A DNA stretch of 64,000 nucleotides from Neospora caninum Liverpool. Its lineage: Eukaryota > Apicomplexa > Conoidasida > Eucoccidiorida > Sarcocystidae. Numbering within the stretch: the first letter of the stretch is position 1; every line of letters starts with the position of its first letter. The DNA is taken from contig NC_018392.1 in NCBI RefSeq assembly GCF_000208865.1, forward strand, positions 2,190,793-2,254,792, read 5' to 3'. The position numbers and the translations under genes were made by a program. Below the pieces are notes generated by a model. It was not told the DNA's origin. It ran no database searches and saw nothing but the letters and a program-made list of their open reading frames with translations. This document shows positions 12,997-25,278 of this stretch, piece after piece.

Positions 12997-13175
12997 AGCT
13001 ATATCAAAGGCCGGTGCGTTGCCTGTCGCATGGAAAGATTCTTCGGGTATCCGGGTACCAAGGCACGGGGTTTACTTGCGTGTTGCGTTTCACGTGGACA
13101 CTCCGAGTGCCTTTACGGAAAAAACGAACCTGCCGCAAACACACCAAACAAGCACTTGTGTGGACTGACAGGACA

Positions 13176-16100
13176 TCACACTCTTCGCGCACCGACAGCA
13201 GTCGCTACTTTTTCCATTGCGAGTAGAAGTCGCGAGAGAGCTGTGGGTCGAGACAAATGCATGCCCGGCTCGAGAGAGTCTCTCTGTCGGTATGCAACGA
13301 CGTCGCCTCCCTCTTCTCCTTTACTGCCTTCTCTCTTTCGCCCGTCGCGTTCGCGCTCCGTTTCTCCTGTCTCTTCTCCAGACTCGCTTCCCTCATTCTG
13401 CGCTTCACGCGAGGCCTGTCGTTGCCCTAACCAACTTCCCCGTGACGAATCTGGGCACACAGGCCCCCGGTTCCGACCGCGCGTGCTGTTTTCGTCGTTC
13501 TCCCGTTGTGATTCCCCATGAAAAGAAACTCTTTCCCGCTCCCCGCGCTGTACATGCTCCTGCTCTCGGTGGGCATGAGCCAGAGGCTCGTCCCTCCCAA
13601 CTGTGGTCTTCGCAGGCACCGCTTCCAAAGCGCCAAGACACCGATAAAGTTCTTGTATTTCGTCTTGGAGAAACTGAAAAGCCTTTTTTTCAAACATGTG
13701 CCTGTCTGAGAAACATGCTGTTTCCTTCCAGTCCACAGAGGAAGTCCAGCTGTTGCCGGCTGCAACTCCGCCAGTTTCCTTCCTCACTCTCTTCTCGTTG
13801 TCCTCAACCCAAGGATCTCCTCTATCGGAAATGCATCCTGACACCGCCGCCGACCCCAAGGAGGCCTTCGCCTTGATCTCGCTCTCCTGGTGTCCTCCTC
13901 TCCCGCGGCGAAGTCGCGGTGTTGCCACGCTCTGCCTTTCACTGCCGCGATCCTCGAATTCCTCTCGTTCCTGGTGCTCTGCCGCGGGTTGCGCGTCTTC
14001 GTCTCTTCTACTCGCCGAAGTATCGACTGCGCTTACAGTCTCATTCTCCTTCCCTCCCTCTGTGCAGGCGGTGCGTGTTTGATTCGTCTCTGCCACGTCC
14101 ACGATCCCTTCAGATTCCATGTGTCTCTCGCCCTGGGTTTCCCGCCTTTCTCGCTCCCAGGTGCTTGCGCGTTTCGGAGATCCACGTGCCGTGCTCGTCT
14201 CTTTCCCCTCTCGAGTTCCTTTCCCCGTTCCCTCTTCTCTTTCCCCGAACTGGACGTCGCTCCCGTCGCCCCTCTCTCCGCTTCGCCTCTCGTTTTCGAT
14301 GTTGCGGGAGACCGCAGCTCTCTGCGCCTCCGCAAGAGAAGGACACGAAGAGGACGAAACTCCAGAAGGAAGCGACGGAGGCGAAATCGGCGCTCGCGCC
14401 TCGAGCGATCCACTGGCGACGTGGAGAAGTCTGGGCGATGCCGAGAAGTTGAAAATGCCCAAACGGTGATCCTGGCCTTCAAACTCGACATTCTGGAAAA
14501 CTGCCCAGCGTAGAGATATGGAACGCGTCGAAGACGGGTCACAAGAGGAAACAGCCGGGTGTTCAAGCACGGCTTCCGAAGAACGTTCTCTGTCGTTTCC
14601 GTCGCGTTCAGCGACTCCGCCTTCGTCAGCGTGAAGCACCCACCACCGTTTGAGACCGTCTTGCCTTTCAACTCTCACAGGCCGCGCTTCCTCGCGACCG
14701 CTGCCTCCGGGGTGTCTTCGTCTCCCAGCCCCTAGAAGGAGCTGTCGATATCGCAGCAGCATTGGACAGCCACATGGATCGTCCTCCCACGGCGGGTTCT
14801 CGTCTCTCGCTCCCTTTGGTCCGCCAGCGGTTCCTGTCCCCCCCAGCTCGCTCGCCATTCGCTGGGGACTCAACGCAGGGACGGCCGGGATGCGGCTGGA
14901 GGCAACGCGAGGAGAACCAGATCGCGCAGATGACCGAGAGCAGGAGTTGGGCGCGGAAGAACGCGAAGAAGCGGCCGTTCGCTCTGGAGCGACACACGAC
15001 TCGAGGCGTCGCAGGCCAGAACCGACGCTCGAAAAATTCCCAGACGTCTTGACGCGAATGCAGCAGAGCTGGTCAGTTGAAGTCCACAGGAAGGCGACGA
15101 GCCCTCCACGCGCATGCCAGTCGCTGACCGGCCAAGACGCGACACTCCCAGAGAAGGGAGCATGTGAGGACACTGGAACACAGACAGGAGACACTTGGTG
15201 ATCTTCGAGCAAGACGAGAACCCCGACAAGGTCGTACACCATGCCGGGCACGATGCCGAGTGAAGCCGGCGCAGCTCGGGTTCCTTCGCCAGAGAAACAA
15301 AACGGAAAGAACGGCTCTCGAGCTTCGTGCGGCTTCGCGTCTTCGAAACCATCCCGGGGTTGGACCTGCATGCGCATCGAGTCTGGCCGCACATGTGCTT
15401 CCCGTCCCTCTCTTCCTTGGCGCTGGTGCACCTTCTGTGGCCATTCTCGCCCGCGTTCTGTCTCTTCCTGCTTCAGAGAAAACGTCAGACTGTGAAGCCG
15501 TGAGAAGAGTGGCAGTCGACAGAGACCGAGAAGGACTTCGACCGAAGCCAGGGGGAGAACGCGGCGAGAGACAGACGAAAGAAGAGCCGCGCTTCCCTGG
15601 GTCTCCGCTTTTTCTTGCGGCGCCTCTGGCTCTGCTCGAAGCCAAGGCCGAGAAGCAAAGGATCTCTCGTCGTTTGCTGGCTTAGTTGACACGGAGACTC
15701 CAGCGAGTCGCGTTCGTCTCCCGGCTTCCAGTCCTTTTTCGCGCAACGTCTTTTGCGTATCGTTCTCGTCCTCTCTCGGGGCGATCTCGGGCGCGACGCT
15801 GAGTGGGATCTTCCCGTCGGCGAGTTCCCCCTTCTGTCTTTTCCCAGGCCTCGCATCTCCTCCTGGTTCGCCCGCAAACTCCACCGCCCGTTTCTGCCGT
15901 CCTTTTTCGAGTTTCCCTCTCGCCTTCTCCCCTCGAGTCCGACGGTCGTCCGCCTCACGAGTCGCGTCTTCCTCGGGTTCCTCTGCGTCTGCGCTTGCCG
16001 GGTCGGCGGTCTGTAAGACGCCTGCGTCGCCTGCCTCGCTCCCGGGGTGCGCTGTGTCTTCTCCGCGCCCAGCTTGCTGCTCGGCGTGAACAGAGAGAAT

Positions 16101-19100
16101 CCGTGTAGCAGATCCATCCAAGGCAAGACGAGAGGAAGGTCCGCGGGGAAGGACAAACGTCGAACGAAACGCAGCCAGCGCGTCTTGTAGCGAGGTGGAG
16201 ACCATCGACAGCGGCAGAGCAAAGGGGACTGGACGCGACCGGCCTGGGGTGATGGCACCGACCGGCATGCAGACCGAGAGAAAAGACGAGGACAGAGAGG
16301 AAGACGAGGACAGAGAGGAAGACGACGGAGAGGACAACGCAGCACACGGAGACGAGGAGAAAGAAGATGTACCTGAGGCAGGGGCGAGGCGAACGATCTG
16401 GAAACCGGTTCTGCAAGAGAGAAGAGCAAAGCAGCACGAGAGAGACACACCGCGTGGAAACTTAGAGTTCACATCGCATTCTCTGTCTCTTTGTTTTCTT
16501 GCCTTCTACCTCTCCAGTTCGAGTGCGATCTCGAAGCCTGGGCCTGTGCAGAAACGCGACCTCTGCCTTTTCAAGCAAAACCCCGAACCTACACTCTCGT
16601 CCCGCGCAGGACTCGACCAGAGACAGTCCTAGCGAGGACCAGACCAAGAGCGGTGACTACCGGTACTAGGAAAGAGTCGATCGCGCTCGATCTTGTGACG
16701 AGACAAGATGTCTCCCCTCCTGGGGTGGCCGCCCTGTCGAAAAAGCGCGACCAAGTCTCATGACTTCGAACCTCGCTCACCTGTGCGTTCCGTGGAGCCG
16801 CACCAGTCGCAGGCCTTCGCGGCCTTCGATTCCGTCTCTTCTTCTTCTCTCTTCTTCTTCTGCCGCTGCAACAAACTCCGAGAAAGTCCGCTCCTTCCCC
16901 TCTCCCCGCCGTCCATCCTCTTCTGTCCCGCCCCGTTTTGCCCCGCCTCGTTCTCGCCGCGGCCTTGTCTCCCTCTGTGGCATTCGGGGCAGTGCGCGGG
17001 AAGATGGAGCGCAGAGGAGGTTCGAGAGCTTCACGCGTTCTCCTTCTTGCAGATCCGCGAAAGGCGTCTCTTCGTCTGCCCCAGGGTGTCCTGAGAGGGT
17101 GACCCAAGCGAGGCTCCGGCGGAAGAGCATGAGTAGACTCGCCTCGTTTTCACGCTCTTGCGTCTCCCCCAACGTCCCGTCGAGACAGCCGCATAAGCGG
17201 AGGATGGAAAACGCCTTGCCTAGACGGGCATCGGCCTCTGTGGAACCTCGCGGGGTGGGCGGCAACCTGAGTGCATGCGTGCCTCGTTGGTCCTGCGCGG
17301 CTTCGCTCGCTCCGTCTGTCTGCGCAGGGGAGTTGAGCGCGGTGCCGCCGGTGGGCGCGTCGACCGAGGATACCGCGATTGAGGCGAGGTGAGGCAAAAC
17401 ATGCGCGACAGAGGACGAATGCGGCAAGCAACACGGAGTGGAAAGCACAGCGGAGAGCGCTGACGACGAGGCAAATGCGGCGGGGGGTGCGTGCGCTTCT
17501 TCCTCCAGTGCACAATCGAGGGCATTCTCGATGTCGGTCTGAGAGACACAGAAGGAAGAAGGCGGCATGAACCCCGGCGACGGCGAAGAAAACGCGGAAC
17601 TCGAGACAGCAGACGCCGCGGAGGGAAACGCGCGCGACGGCAGGTGCGGAGACAAACTGAGCGACACGGAGACATTTGAAAAAGATGAAAATGAGGCAGA
17701 CGAGGAAGTGGAAGGAGACGAGGAAGTGGAAGAAAACGAGGAAGCGGAAGAAGACGAGGAAGAGGAAAAAGACGAGGGAGAGGAAAAAGGCGAGGAAGCA
17801 GAAGAGGACGAGGAAGAGGAGGAAGACGAGGAAGAGGAGGAAGACGAGGAAGAGGAAGAAGACGAGGAAGAGGAAGAAGACGAGGACGAGGAAGTAGCAG
17901 CAGGCGCGGCGAGTGCGAGAGAGGAGAGTTTGTGGAGAAATAGGGAATCGATGACGAGGAATTCGATCTGGGCGTGTCCCTGTTTTGCCAGGTTTTGACG
18001 GTCGTTCACCCACGAATCCTCCAGCCGACTCTGCTGTCTCTCCAAGTGTTTCAGCTCGTCTTCCTCGTCTGAGGCTGTTTCTGCAGAGGCTTCTTCGTAG
18101 GCATCCGCATCGCTGTTTCCAGCCGCCTGCTTTTCTACGCGATTTCGCGATGGAGCCGCATTTTCAAGTTCTTCGTCGCGGTTTCGCGCGGACCTCCGCG
18201 TCCACGTCTCCGCGATGGCGTCGCCCTCATCGCCCTGAGATCGGCGACACGCTCGCTTTTTCGCCCTCTTGCCTTCTGTTTTTCGCCGCGCTTCCGCGAC
18301 TTTCTCTCGGAGGATGTCCCATTCCTCCTCGCGCTTTGTTCTCACGGTTTCTTCTTCTCGCTGTCGCCAGGCGCGGTACTCTGTTTCCGTCATCAAAACG
18401 ACCTCCGTCTCGCCGTCTCCCTCGGCGTTGTTCTCGGAGTGCGCCGGTTCGTTTCCCTGGGCGCCTCCTTGCCGCGCTTCCTGCCTTCCCCACGGACTCT
18501 CGCCTGGCGGTTTCTGTCTCCGCACCCGAAAGAGCAGAGGCCCTCTCCGGAGGACGATCACGTCCACCACGGAAACCTCTCCAGGCATGCCACGGCGCAG
18601 GCCTTTCAACGCTTGGGGAACTCCTCGCTCGTCCTCTTTCCCGTCGTCGGTTCGCGCGGTTTCGCCCCTTCCGCCCCGCCAGCGCCCGAGAGGAAACGCG
18701 GCGCGACAAGAAGAAAGAACCCGGAGAGCGCGGCCTGGAGACGCGGCTCCGCGGGCTGCATGAGCATAGGGCGGCGAAAGGCAAGAAGGCGACGCATGCG
18801 GGAGGAATCGCGGGGGAACCGCCGAGCACGAAGCCCCTGGAAGAGAAGGAAGCAAAGACGGAGACGGACGTGAGCGAGGAAACGCAAAGAGAGGCCGGCA
18901 TGTCGACGCGTGCAGAAGCAGACAAGCCGAGACAGGGAGGTCCAGAGGACAGCACGGCTCCGACAAACCGCAGAGAGACGCGCCCTGGACAAAGACCCGC
19001 CGAAAGGCGAACCTTGGGAAAGGCCTGTGCTGCTCCGCGCCTTCTGGACCTGCCTCGCTTCGGTCTTTTCTTCGGAAAATTCGCTCGAACACAAAGGCGA

Positions 19101-22100
19101 GAAACGGATCGGCTACTCGGGCTTTCAAGGAGTACCAGCCGTCGGAGACGCGCAGCGACAGGGCGTCTTCCCCGCTGGAAAACGGCGGATGGAGAATTTC
19201 AAGAACCATCGGCGTCGCAGGGGACACGTCGCCCTCGCAAATCTGCCGGAGCACCGAGCGCCGTCCCGCGGCTTCTGCCTCAACGCGACCAAGCAACGCC
19301 TTGAGAAGACTTCGCGGACTCGGAGGCGGCGGCGGAAAAGAGCCCAAACTCGGTTGAGGAGACAGTGCAGAGAGTGGAGAAGGAATGAGGGAGGGGGTGC
19401 CGGCCTCGCGAGGAGGCTGGAGGACGAGAGACGAGGGCCGGGAACTGGGACGGCGAGAACAGTGAGAGAGAGAGAAAGCAGGAGAGACTGCGGGGCTGCT
19501 GATCCGTTCTGTTTCGTTTTGGCGGCACGCGACGGCCAACGCAAAAGTCTGGATCCATCGCTGAGCAGCTCGGAGACAAAGGAGGCTGTAATGGTTGGTG
19601 ACCCAAGCGCGGGTGAAGCGTCCGTTTGATTCGCGGAACTGCGCCCGCAAGTCCCCTCTTTGATCGCCTCGACTCTTGCCGTTCATTTGCGCCTCCACTC
19701 CCTGTGAAGCAGAAAGTGTACAAGGCGCTGCTTTCTTCAAATCGCGCTTCCACTGGAGGTAAGTCTGAACCATGTTGAAGAAGTCGTCCACTCCTCCGAG
19801 GAGGATTTCTGCCTTTACGCCGTCTTCTCTTTCGCTTCTGCGTGCGTGAGCCTCGCCGGAGGCTTGCGTCGCTGTTCTCGGGCTTTGCGCGCATCCAGGC
19901 TCTGCCGGTGTTTTGCAGGAAAGCAGAAGAAAGCCTCGAGCGGCCTCGAGAGACCCGCAGTAGAGAGGAACGCTGCGGGTCTGGAGCGGCTCTGGGAGGC
20001 ACAGCAGCCAGAGCCCGCGGTCAAGGAAAGAACGCCGAAAGTCTCGGAGTCCGCCTGCAGTGTGAGAAGCCGAGAGGAGAGCAGAGAGCGGCGCGAGACA
20101 CGGAGGTCCCGAGGCAGGAGACGCAGGGCGCGGCGAAGGCTGGTCTCCTGAAAAAAAAGAGACTTGCGGCATGCAAATCGACGCAAGACGCGCGTGCCTC
20201 CCCCACAGCCATCGCAGGAGAAGAGCGTTGTGATGGAGAGGCGCAACAAGTCCTCCTGCCTTGACCTCGAGGGAGAACAGCCGAGAAGACTCGATTCCAG
20301 ATGCAATTGCCGTGCTCCTTTCTCTCCCTGCGAAATCGTCCTCTTGTTCTCCTTTCCGGTCGCATTCCTGTGTTCCTTTCCCTGCCTCCCCCGGTCTTCG
20401 ATTCTCTGCTTCCTCTCGACAGTTGTGTCGCGCGCGAGACCCGTTGCCTCCGAGAGACGCCGTCTGCGAGTTCCGCCGTGGAGCCTTGAAGTGTCTCCTG
20501 TCTCTGGCGACCGCGGTACGGGCGCCTGGGGCTCCACCGCTGGCCTCCGCGGGGCGAAGGACTCCCAAGCCGGAGGCGCCTCGCCGTCGCAAAGGCGGAG
20601 GCCGAGAAACACAAGAGAGGGACAAAGAGGGAGAGGGACTAACGCTCAGACTCTCAGAAGCAACCGGCAAGGAAGGGGTAGAAGGAGACGGAGCGGGAGA
20701 TCGTCTCGAGGAAGGAAGCGCAGAAGACAAAGGAGACCCTGGAGAGCCCTGGCCTCCTCCCGCGTCTGCCGACAGTGGCGGTTGCAGTTTCGCTTCCTCC
20801 TGCTGAACGGGGACACGGTTGGATGCAGGCGAAGATCGAACACGAACAAACGGAGACCCAAGGGAGCTAGGCGGGCGTTCAGTCTCCTCCACCGTCACCG
20901 AAAGTGTCTCCGTCCGGGCTTCGCGCTCTCCCACGCTCTCGACAGAGCCTGCAGGCCGCTGTGGAATCGATGCATGCGGAAGCAAATCTCGAGCAAAAGC
21001 TCCACCAACCCGCGAGAGAGAAAAGGAAGGACAGGAAGATGACGAACACGGATGCGAGGAGGCAACCACAGGCGAAACGAACGCAGCCGAAGTTACGACC
21101 GGCAGATTTGCTAGAGGGTTCCCTAGTGAGATGGCGACACCCCCCTCCACTGCCCCTCCACGATTAAAGGTTCCACTTGCCTCCTCTCGGCATTTGTCAG
21201 AATCCTCGAGTTCAACCATCTGCCGCGCCTTTCGCCTCGCTTCCTCACTCACCGTCACACTGCGTCCTGAGGCGAAACGGAATCCCCCGCTCATCCCTGT
21301 CTCCTGTCTCTCCTTCTCGCTCCTCGACTCCTGGCCTTCTGCCCGGATGTCGCCCTTCTCGACCATCTGTCCACGCTCCTTCTTCCCCTCCGTCTCGATA
21401 TCCTCGAGTTCAAACATCTGCCGCGCCTTTCGCCTCGCTTCCTCACTCACCGTCACACTGCGTCCTGAGGCGAAACGGAATCCCCCGCTCATCCCTGTCT
21501 CCTGTCTCTCCTTCTCGCTCCTCGACTCCTGGCCTTCTGCCCCGATGTCGCCCTTCTCGACCATCTGTCCACGCTCCTTCTTCCCCTCCGTCTCGATATC
21601 CTCGAGTTCAAACATCTGCCGCGCCTTTCGCCTCGCTTCCTCACTCACCGTCACACTGCGTCCTGAGGCGAAACGGAATCCCCCGCTCATCCCTGTCTCC
21701 TGTCTCTCCTTCTCGCTCCTCGACTCCTGGCCTTCTGCCCCGATGTCGCCCTTCTCGACCATCTGTCCACGCTCCTTCTTCCCCTCCGTCTCGATATCCT
21801 CGAGTTCAAACATCTGCCGCGCCTTTCGCCTCGCTTCCTCACTCACCGTCACACTGCGTCCTGAGGCGAAACGGAATCCCCCGCTCATCCCTGTCTCCTG
21901 TCTCTCCTTCTCGCTCCTCGACTCCTGGCCTTCTGCCCGGATGTCGCCCTTCTCGACCATCTGTCCACGCTCCTTCTTCCCCTCCGTCTCGATATCCTCG
22001 AGTTCAAACATCTGCCGCGCCTTTCGCCTCGCTTCCTCACTCACCGTCACACTGCGTCCTGAGGCGAAACGGAATCCCCCGCTCATCCCTGTCTCCTGTT

Positions 22101-25100
22101 TCTCCTTCTCGCTCCTCGACTCCTGGCCTTCTGCCCCGATGTCGCCCTTCTCGACCATCTGTCCACGCTCCTTCTTCCCCTCCGTCTCGATATCCTCGAG
22201 TTCAAACATCTGCCGCGCCTTTCGCCTCGCTTCCTCACTCACCGTCACACTGCGTCCTGAGGCAAAGTCGAACCCTCCACGGTGCATGAACAGGAGGCCG
22301 TCGGCAGAAAGCGTGCCGTCGACGGAGGCAGGGGGCGTGTCTCCGCGATTTTCGCCTGGGGCGCTAGCTCGAGCCTTGGTACGTTCGGCTGTATGTACAC
22401 TGGAATGGAGAGGAAGGGAGTCGTCGAAGAAAGCAAGGAAATGCGAAGAGATGTCTTCGGCATCCTCCTGCAGGGTTCTGTCGACCTCTTGTGGTGCCTG
22501 CTGTCTGTATGCTTCGTTTGAGTCTTCTCTCCCCCCATTCGTCCATGCGGTCTCGCGTTCTGGTTTCATATAACTCCCATCTTGGCTGTCTCTTGTGCGC
22601 CTCGCTTCTTTCGGGTTCTCGCGTCTCCCCTGCACTGCCTCTCCTCCGTGCCCTGTGGGACCGCCCAAAGAAAAGCACGACAGCGGGACAGGGGGAGAGG
22701 AATGTGCCGAAGAAGAAAAAGGAGGAAGCGAAACGTTGGAAAGAGAAGCACTATGGCGGGAAGACGGAAGGGAAACGGAAGAAGATGCACCCGAAGAGGC
22801 AGCAGGAACCGCGTCGAGATCATCGAGTTCAACGGCCATAACATCAGCGAGGTCTGAGGGGGTCGGAGAAACAAACAGTCTGCTTGGGTGAGAAGGAAAA
22901 GGCAAAAACCTATCCTTTAAACCAGGGGAAGAGAGGGAGGAAGAAACGGAGCAAGGAGCGGCGCGAGAGACACCACCGATCAACGGAGAAGAAAAATGAT
23001 CCCGGTGGGAAGAAGGCGGGTTTGAGACAGGATACGCAGATGAGGAAGAAGAACCAGGAACAGGAGGATAGCAAAACGACGAGGATGAAGCAACTGAGGG
23101 AGAAGAAGACGAAGATGAGGAAGAGGAAGAAGATGATGAGGAAGAAGAGGAGGGCGATAAAGGCGTTGAGGAAAACAACGCTGAAGAATGAGAACTGAGG
23201 CAGGCGGGAGAGACACAAGACGATTGCAACGAAGGAGCAGGAAAGTGGGAAGAAACAGGGCTACGCGACGAGGCAGAAACAAGAGAAGAGGGAGTAGAAG
23301 GGGAACAAGGAGAGCGCAATGGAGGCGATGAAGAAGATCCGATTAGGGGAGAGAAAGGCGACGATGCATCGGAGAAGAAAGGAGAAGAGGTTGCTCCAAG
23401 CTCCTTGAACGCTTTATTTGGAGGAGGCGTATTAAACTCACAGACAACTCCGGCCTCGAGAAGGTCGTCGAGCAGGCTGAACAGCTGACTGCCGGGAGAC
23501 TCTTTGGAACGCATCGGCGAGACAGAAAGAGAACCGGAAAGAGAAACCCGACCGAAAGACGAAGAGGAAGAACAGGAAAAAGAGGATAAAGAAGGGGAAG
23601 AAAGGGAAGAGGAGGAGCAAAGCTGGGCGGGTGCAGAAGGACGGGAAGATCGCGGCGCAGGAGAGAAGCTACAAGAAGACGAAGACGCCACCGGAAAAGA
23701 AGAATGAGAAGGGAGAGAAGAGGAGAGAGAAGAGGACAGAGCAGAAGAGGAGAGAGAAGAGGAGAGAGAAGAGGACAGAGCAGAAGAGGAGAGAGAAGAG
23801 GACAGAGCAGAAGAGAGAGAAGAAGAGAGAGAAGAAGGGAGAGAAGAGGAGAGAGAAGAGGACAGAGCAGAAGAGAAAGAAGAAGAGAGAGAAGAGGACA
23901 GAGCAGAAGAGAGAGAAGAAGAGAGAGAAGAAGAGAGAGAAGAAGAGAGAGCAGAAGAGAAAGAAGAAGAGAGAGAAGAGGAGAGAGCAGAAGAGAGAGA
24001 AGAAGAGAGAGAAGAAGAGAGAGCAGAAGAGAAAGAAGAAGAGAGAGAAGAAGATGGAGAACAAGAGGACGAACGCGAAGCGCCAGACAAAGAAGGCGCA
24101 GACGTGGAAGAAGAAACGACAGGAGAGGACGCAGACGAGGTGTAGACAGCGGCAGCGGAACGGAGGGAATAGACAGGGAAAGGAGAGAAAGAGACATATG
24201 GTTCTGACCTTGAAGAGGCGGTCGTCGTGGTAGTTGCACTGCGTTGAGACTCGGCCGGACACACAGTTGATGGACTGGAGGAAGGCAAACACTTTGACAC
24301 GACAGACGGAAGGACAAAGGAGCAAGCAGGCAAGCCACGAGAAGTCGCCGACAAGCACGGCGAGAAGGCGGCCGGAGGCGGGGAGAACGAAGGCACAAAA
24401 AACGAAGACGAAGAAGAAGAAGAGAGAGACGATGAAGAGGTAGAGACAGACGATGAAAAGGAAGAGGGAGAGACAGACAATGAAGAGGAAGAGACAGACG
24501 ATGAAGGGGAAGGGAACGAAGAAGATGAAGAGGAAGAACGCGAAGAAGATGAAGATAGAGATACAGACGATGAAGAGGAAGAGTACGAGAACGAAGAGGA
24601 AGACGTTGAAGGCCACGGCACAGCGTGGTGTCGAGAGGTCGAAGTGAGACTGTGAGTTGCCCTCGAAGGGGAGGGAGATTCGCATGCCTTTTTCTGGAAA
24701 TGTGGATTTGCTTGAAACTGAAGGTATCTCTGATCAGGACTGGAGATGCGTTCTTGATCGCAGCTTCTCTCATCCGCGCCTGCCGCTCGCTGGAGAGGAA
24801 CGGGCTGGTGTGCAGGCTCGAATGGGAGCAGAGGACTCCCCGGCAAAAGCTGTGTCTCCTCGTCTTCGTCTTCACTGTCTTCTTCCTCCTCGTGCACCCA
24901 GCAAACCCGGAGACTCTCCATCTCGCGAGGCCTGTTGTTGGGGAGACAGCTCGGAGACAGCAGAGCCGAGGAGGCGAGGGGGACGCCGCGGGCGAGGTCG
25001 AGGGCCGGAAGCTGGTAGGAAGCAGCGACGAAAGCGAGGAAGAGAGGAGAAGATCGCGCGCAAGATGAAGACGAAGGAAAGGAAGACGATGAAGGAGAAG

Positions 25101-25278
25101 AAAGAGACGAATGAGAAGACGAAGAAGAAACGGAAGACGATGATACTGAAAAAACAAGAAGGCGCGAAGAAGGAAGACCCGGCGCTGTCTCAGGGGCCAG
25201 GACACGGGATTTTGAGCAGAGGCAAAGAGACACGCTCTCGCTTTCTTCTCTCCTCGCCAGGCTCGCGCACGGACGCAT
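13176..25278 (-). CDS. BRCA2: BRCA2 homologue: RAD51-binding recombination mediator with six BRC repeats
   Basis: BRCA2 loads RAD51 onto single-stranded DNA for homologous recombination. Exons 16781-25278, 16373-16410 and 13176-16243 join in phase to 3,867 codons. Residues about 1000-1350 hold six BRC repeats, FxxASGRSVTVSEEARRKARQM, with the RAD51-contacting FxxA. The C-terminal region follows BRCA2 order. A helical part has TNHYSLLCLRAAQ (about 1890). OB1 has SDGWYSLKARVADPF (about 2043) and VDVIVLRRGPLLF (about 2243). A charged helical stretch (about 2295-2335) could be the tower. OB2 has LQEGERVKLSNLL. OB3 has VYDLVGVLVLLED (about 3180) and LGIFNFSASPR (about 3440). The N-terminal thousand residues are mostly Ser-rich, low-complexity sequence. 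The ATG at 25278 directly follows an in-frame stop. A later Met (MESLRVCWVHEEEE) is another possible start. The 129-base second intron is in frame and stop-free, so it may be retained. Confidence 0.87.
17686..17895. repeat. Purine-rich triplet tract coding poly-Ser in BRCA2
   Basis: On the plus strand this is a run of gaa/gag/gac triplets. On the minus strand, the coding strand of BRCA2, it reads as more than 40 almost uninterrupted Ser residues followed by Ser/Phe/Pro-rich sequence. It sits between the OB1/tower part and OB2, so it acts as a long linker inside the DNA-binding region. Slippage would change its length in steps of three and keep the frame. Confidence 0.9.
21203..22275 (-). repeat. 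Tandem array of 198-bp units encoding BRC repeats
   Basis: Units start at 21203, 21401, 21599, 21797, 21995 and 22193, exactly 198 bases (66 codons) apart: five full units and a partial sixth. Each unit codes one BRC motif and a charged spacer (FELEDIETEGKKERGQ...). The units are nearly identical at the DNA level, silent positions included. One site alternates: in protein order the spacer reads Gly, Arg, Gly, Gly, Arg (GDIG/GDIR). The first BRC in protein order reads FDFASG instead of FRFASG, and the last reads MVELED instead of MFELED. Confidence 0.97.
23700..24055. repeat. agaagagag-type tandem tract coding Ser/Leu-rich region of BRCA2
   Basis: Imperfect tandem copies of agaagaggagagag-like units. 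The minus strand codes SSLSSSLSSALSSS-type sequence at about residues 408-526 of the BRCA2 protein. It has no recognisable domain and is probably disordered. Because the copies are short and similar, this stretch is a likely site of length variation and of assembly error. Confidence 0.9.

Larger units (their letters stand above)
11051..13175. other. AT-richer spacer with mitochondrial-type fragments, no nuclear gene recognised
   Basis: This stretch separates the myosin promoter region from the 3' end of the BRCA2 gene and is visibly less GC-rich than its surroundings. It holds a cytochrome b fragment (11751-11868), a dispersed 115-bp segment (11895-12009) and a (TA)n run at 12963-12993. The 3' UTR of BRCA2 should lie at its right end. 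I see no tRNA cloverleaf and no open frame with a recognisable domain. Confidence 0.6.

Noticed and set aside
20819..22573. Long plus-strand frame with tandem repeats (ICRAFRLASSLTVTL...)
   Set aside because: It is the antisense shadow of the BRC array of BRCA2; the repeats keep all frames open. The minus-strand translation has clear BRC motifs.
23631..24233. Plus-strand Arg/Glu/Lys-rich frames
   Set aside because: They are antisense reading of the agaagagag tract that codes Ser/Leu-rich sequence in BRCA2. No domain, only low complexity.
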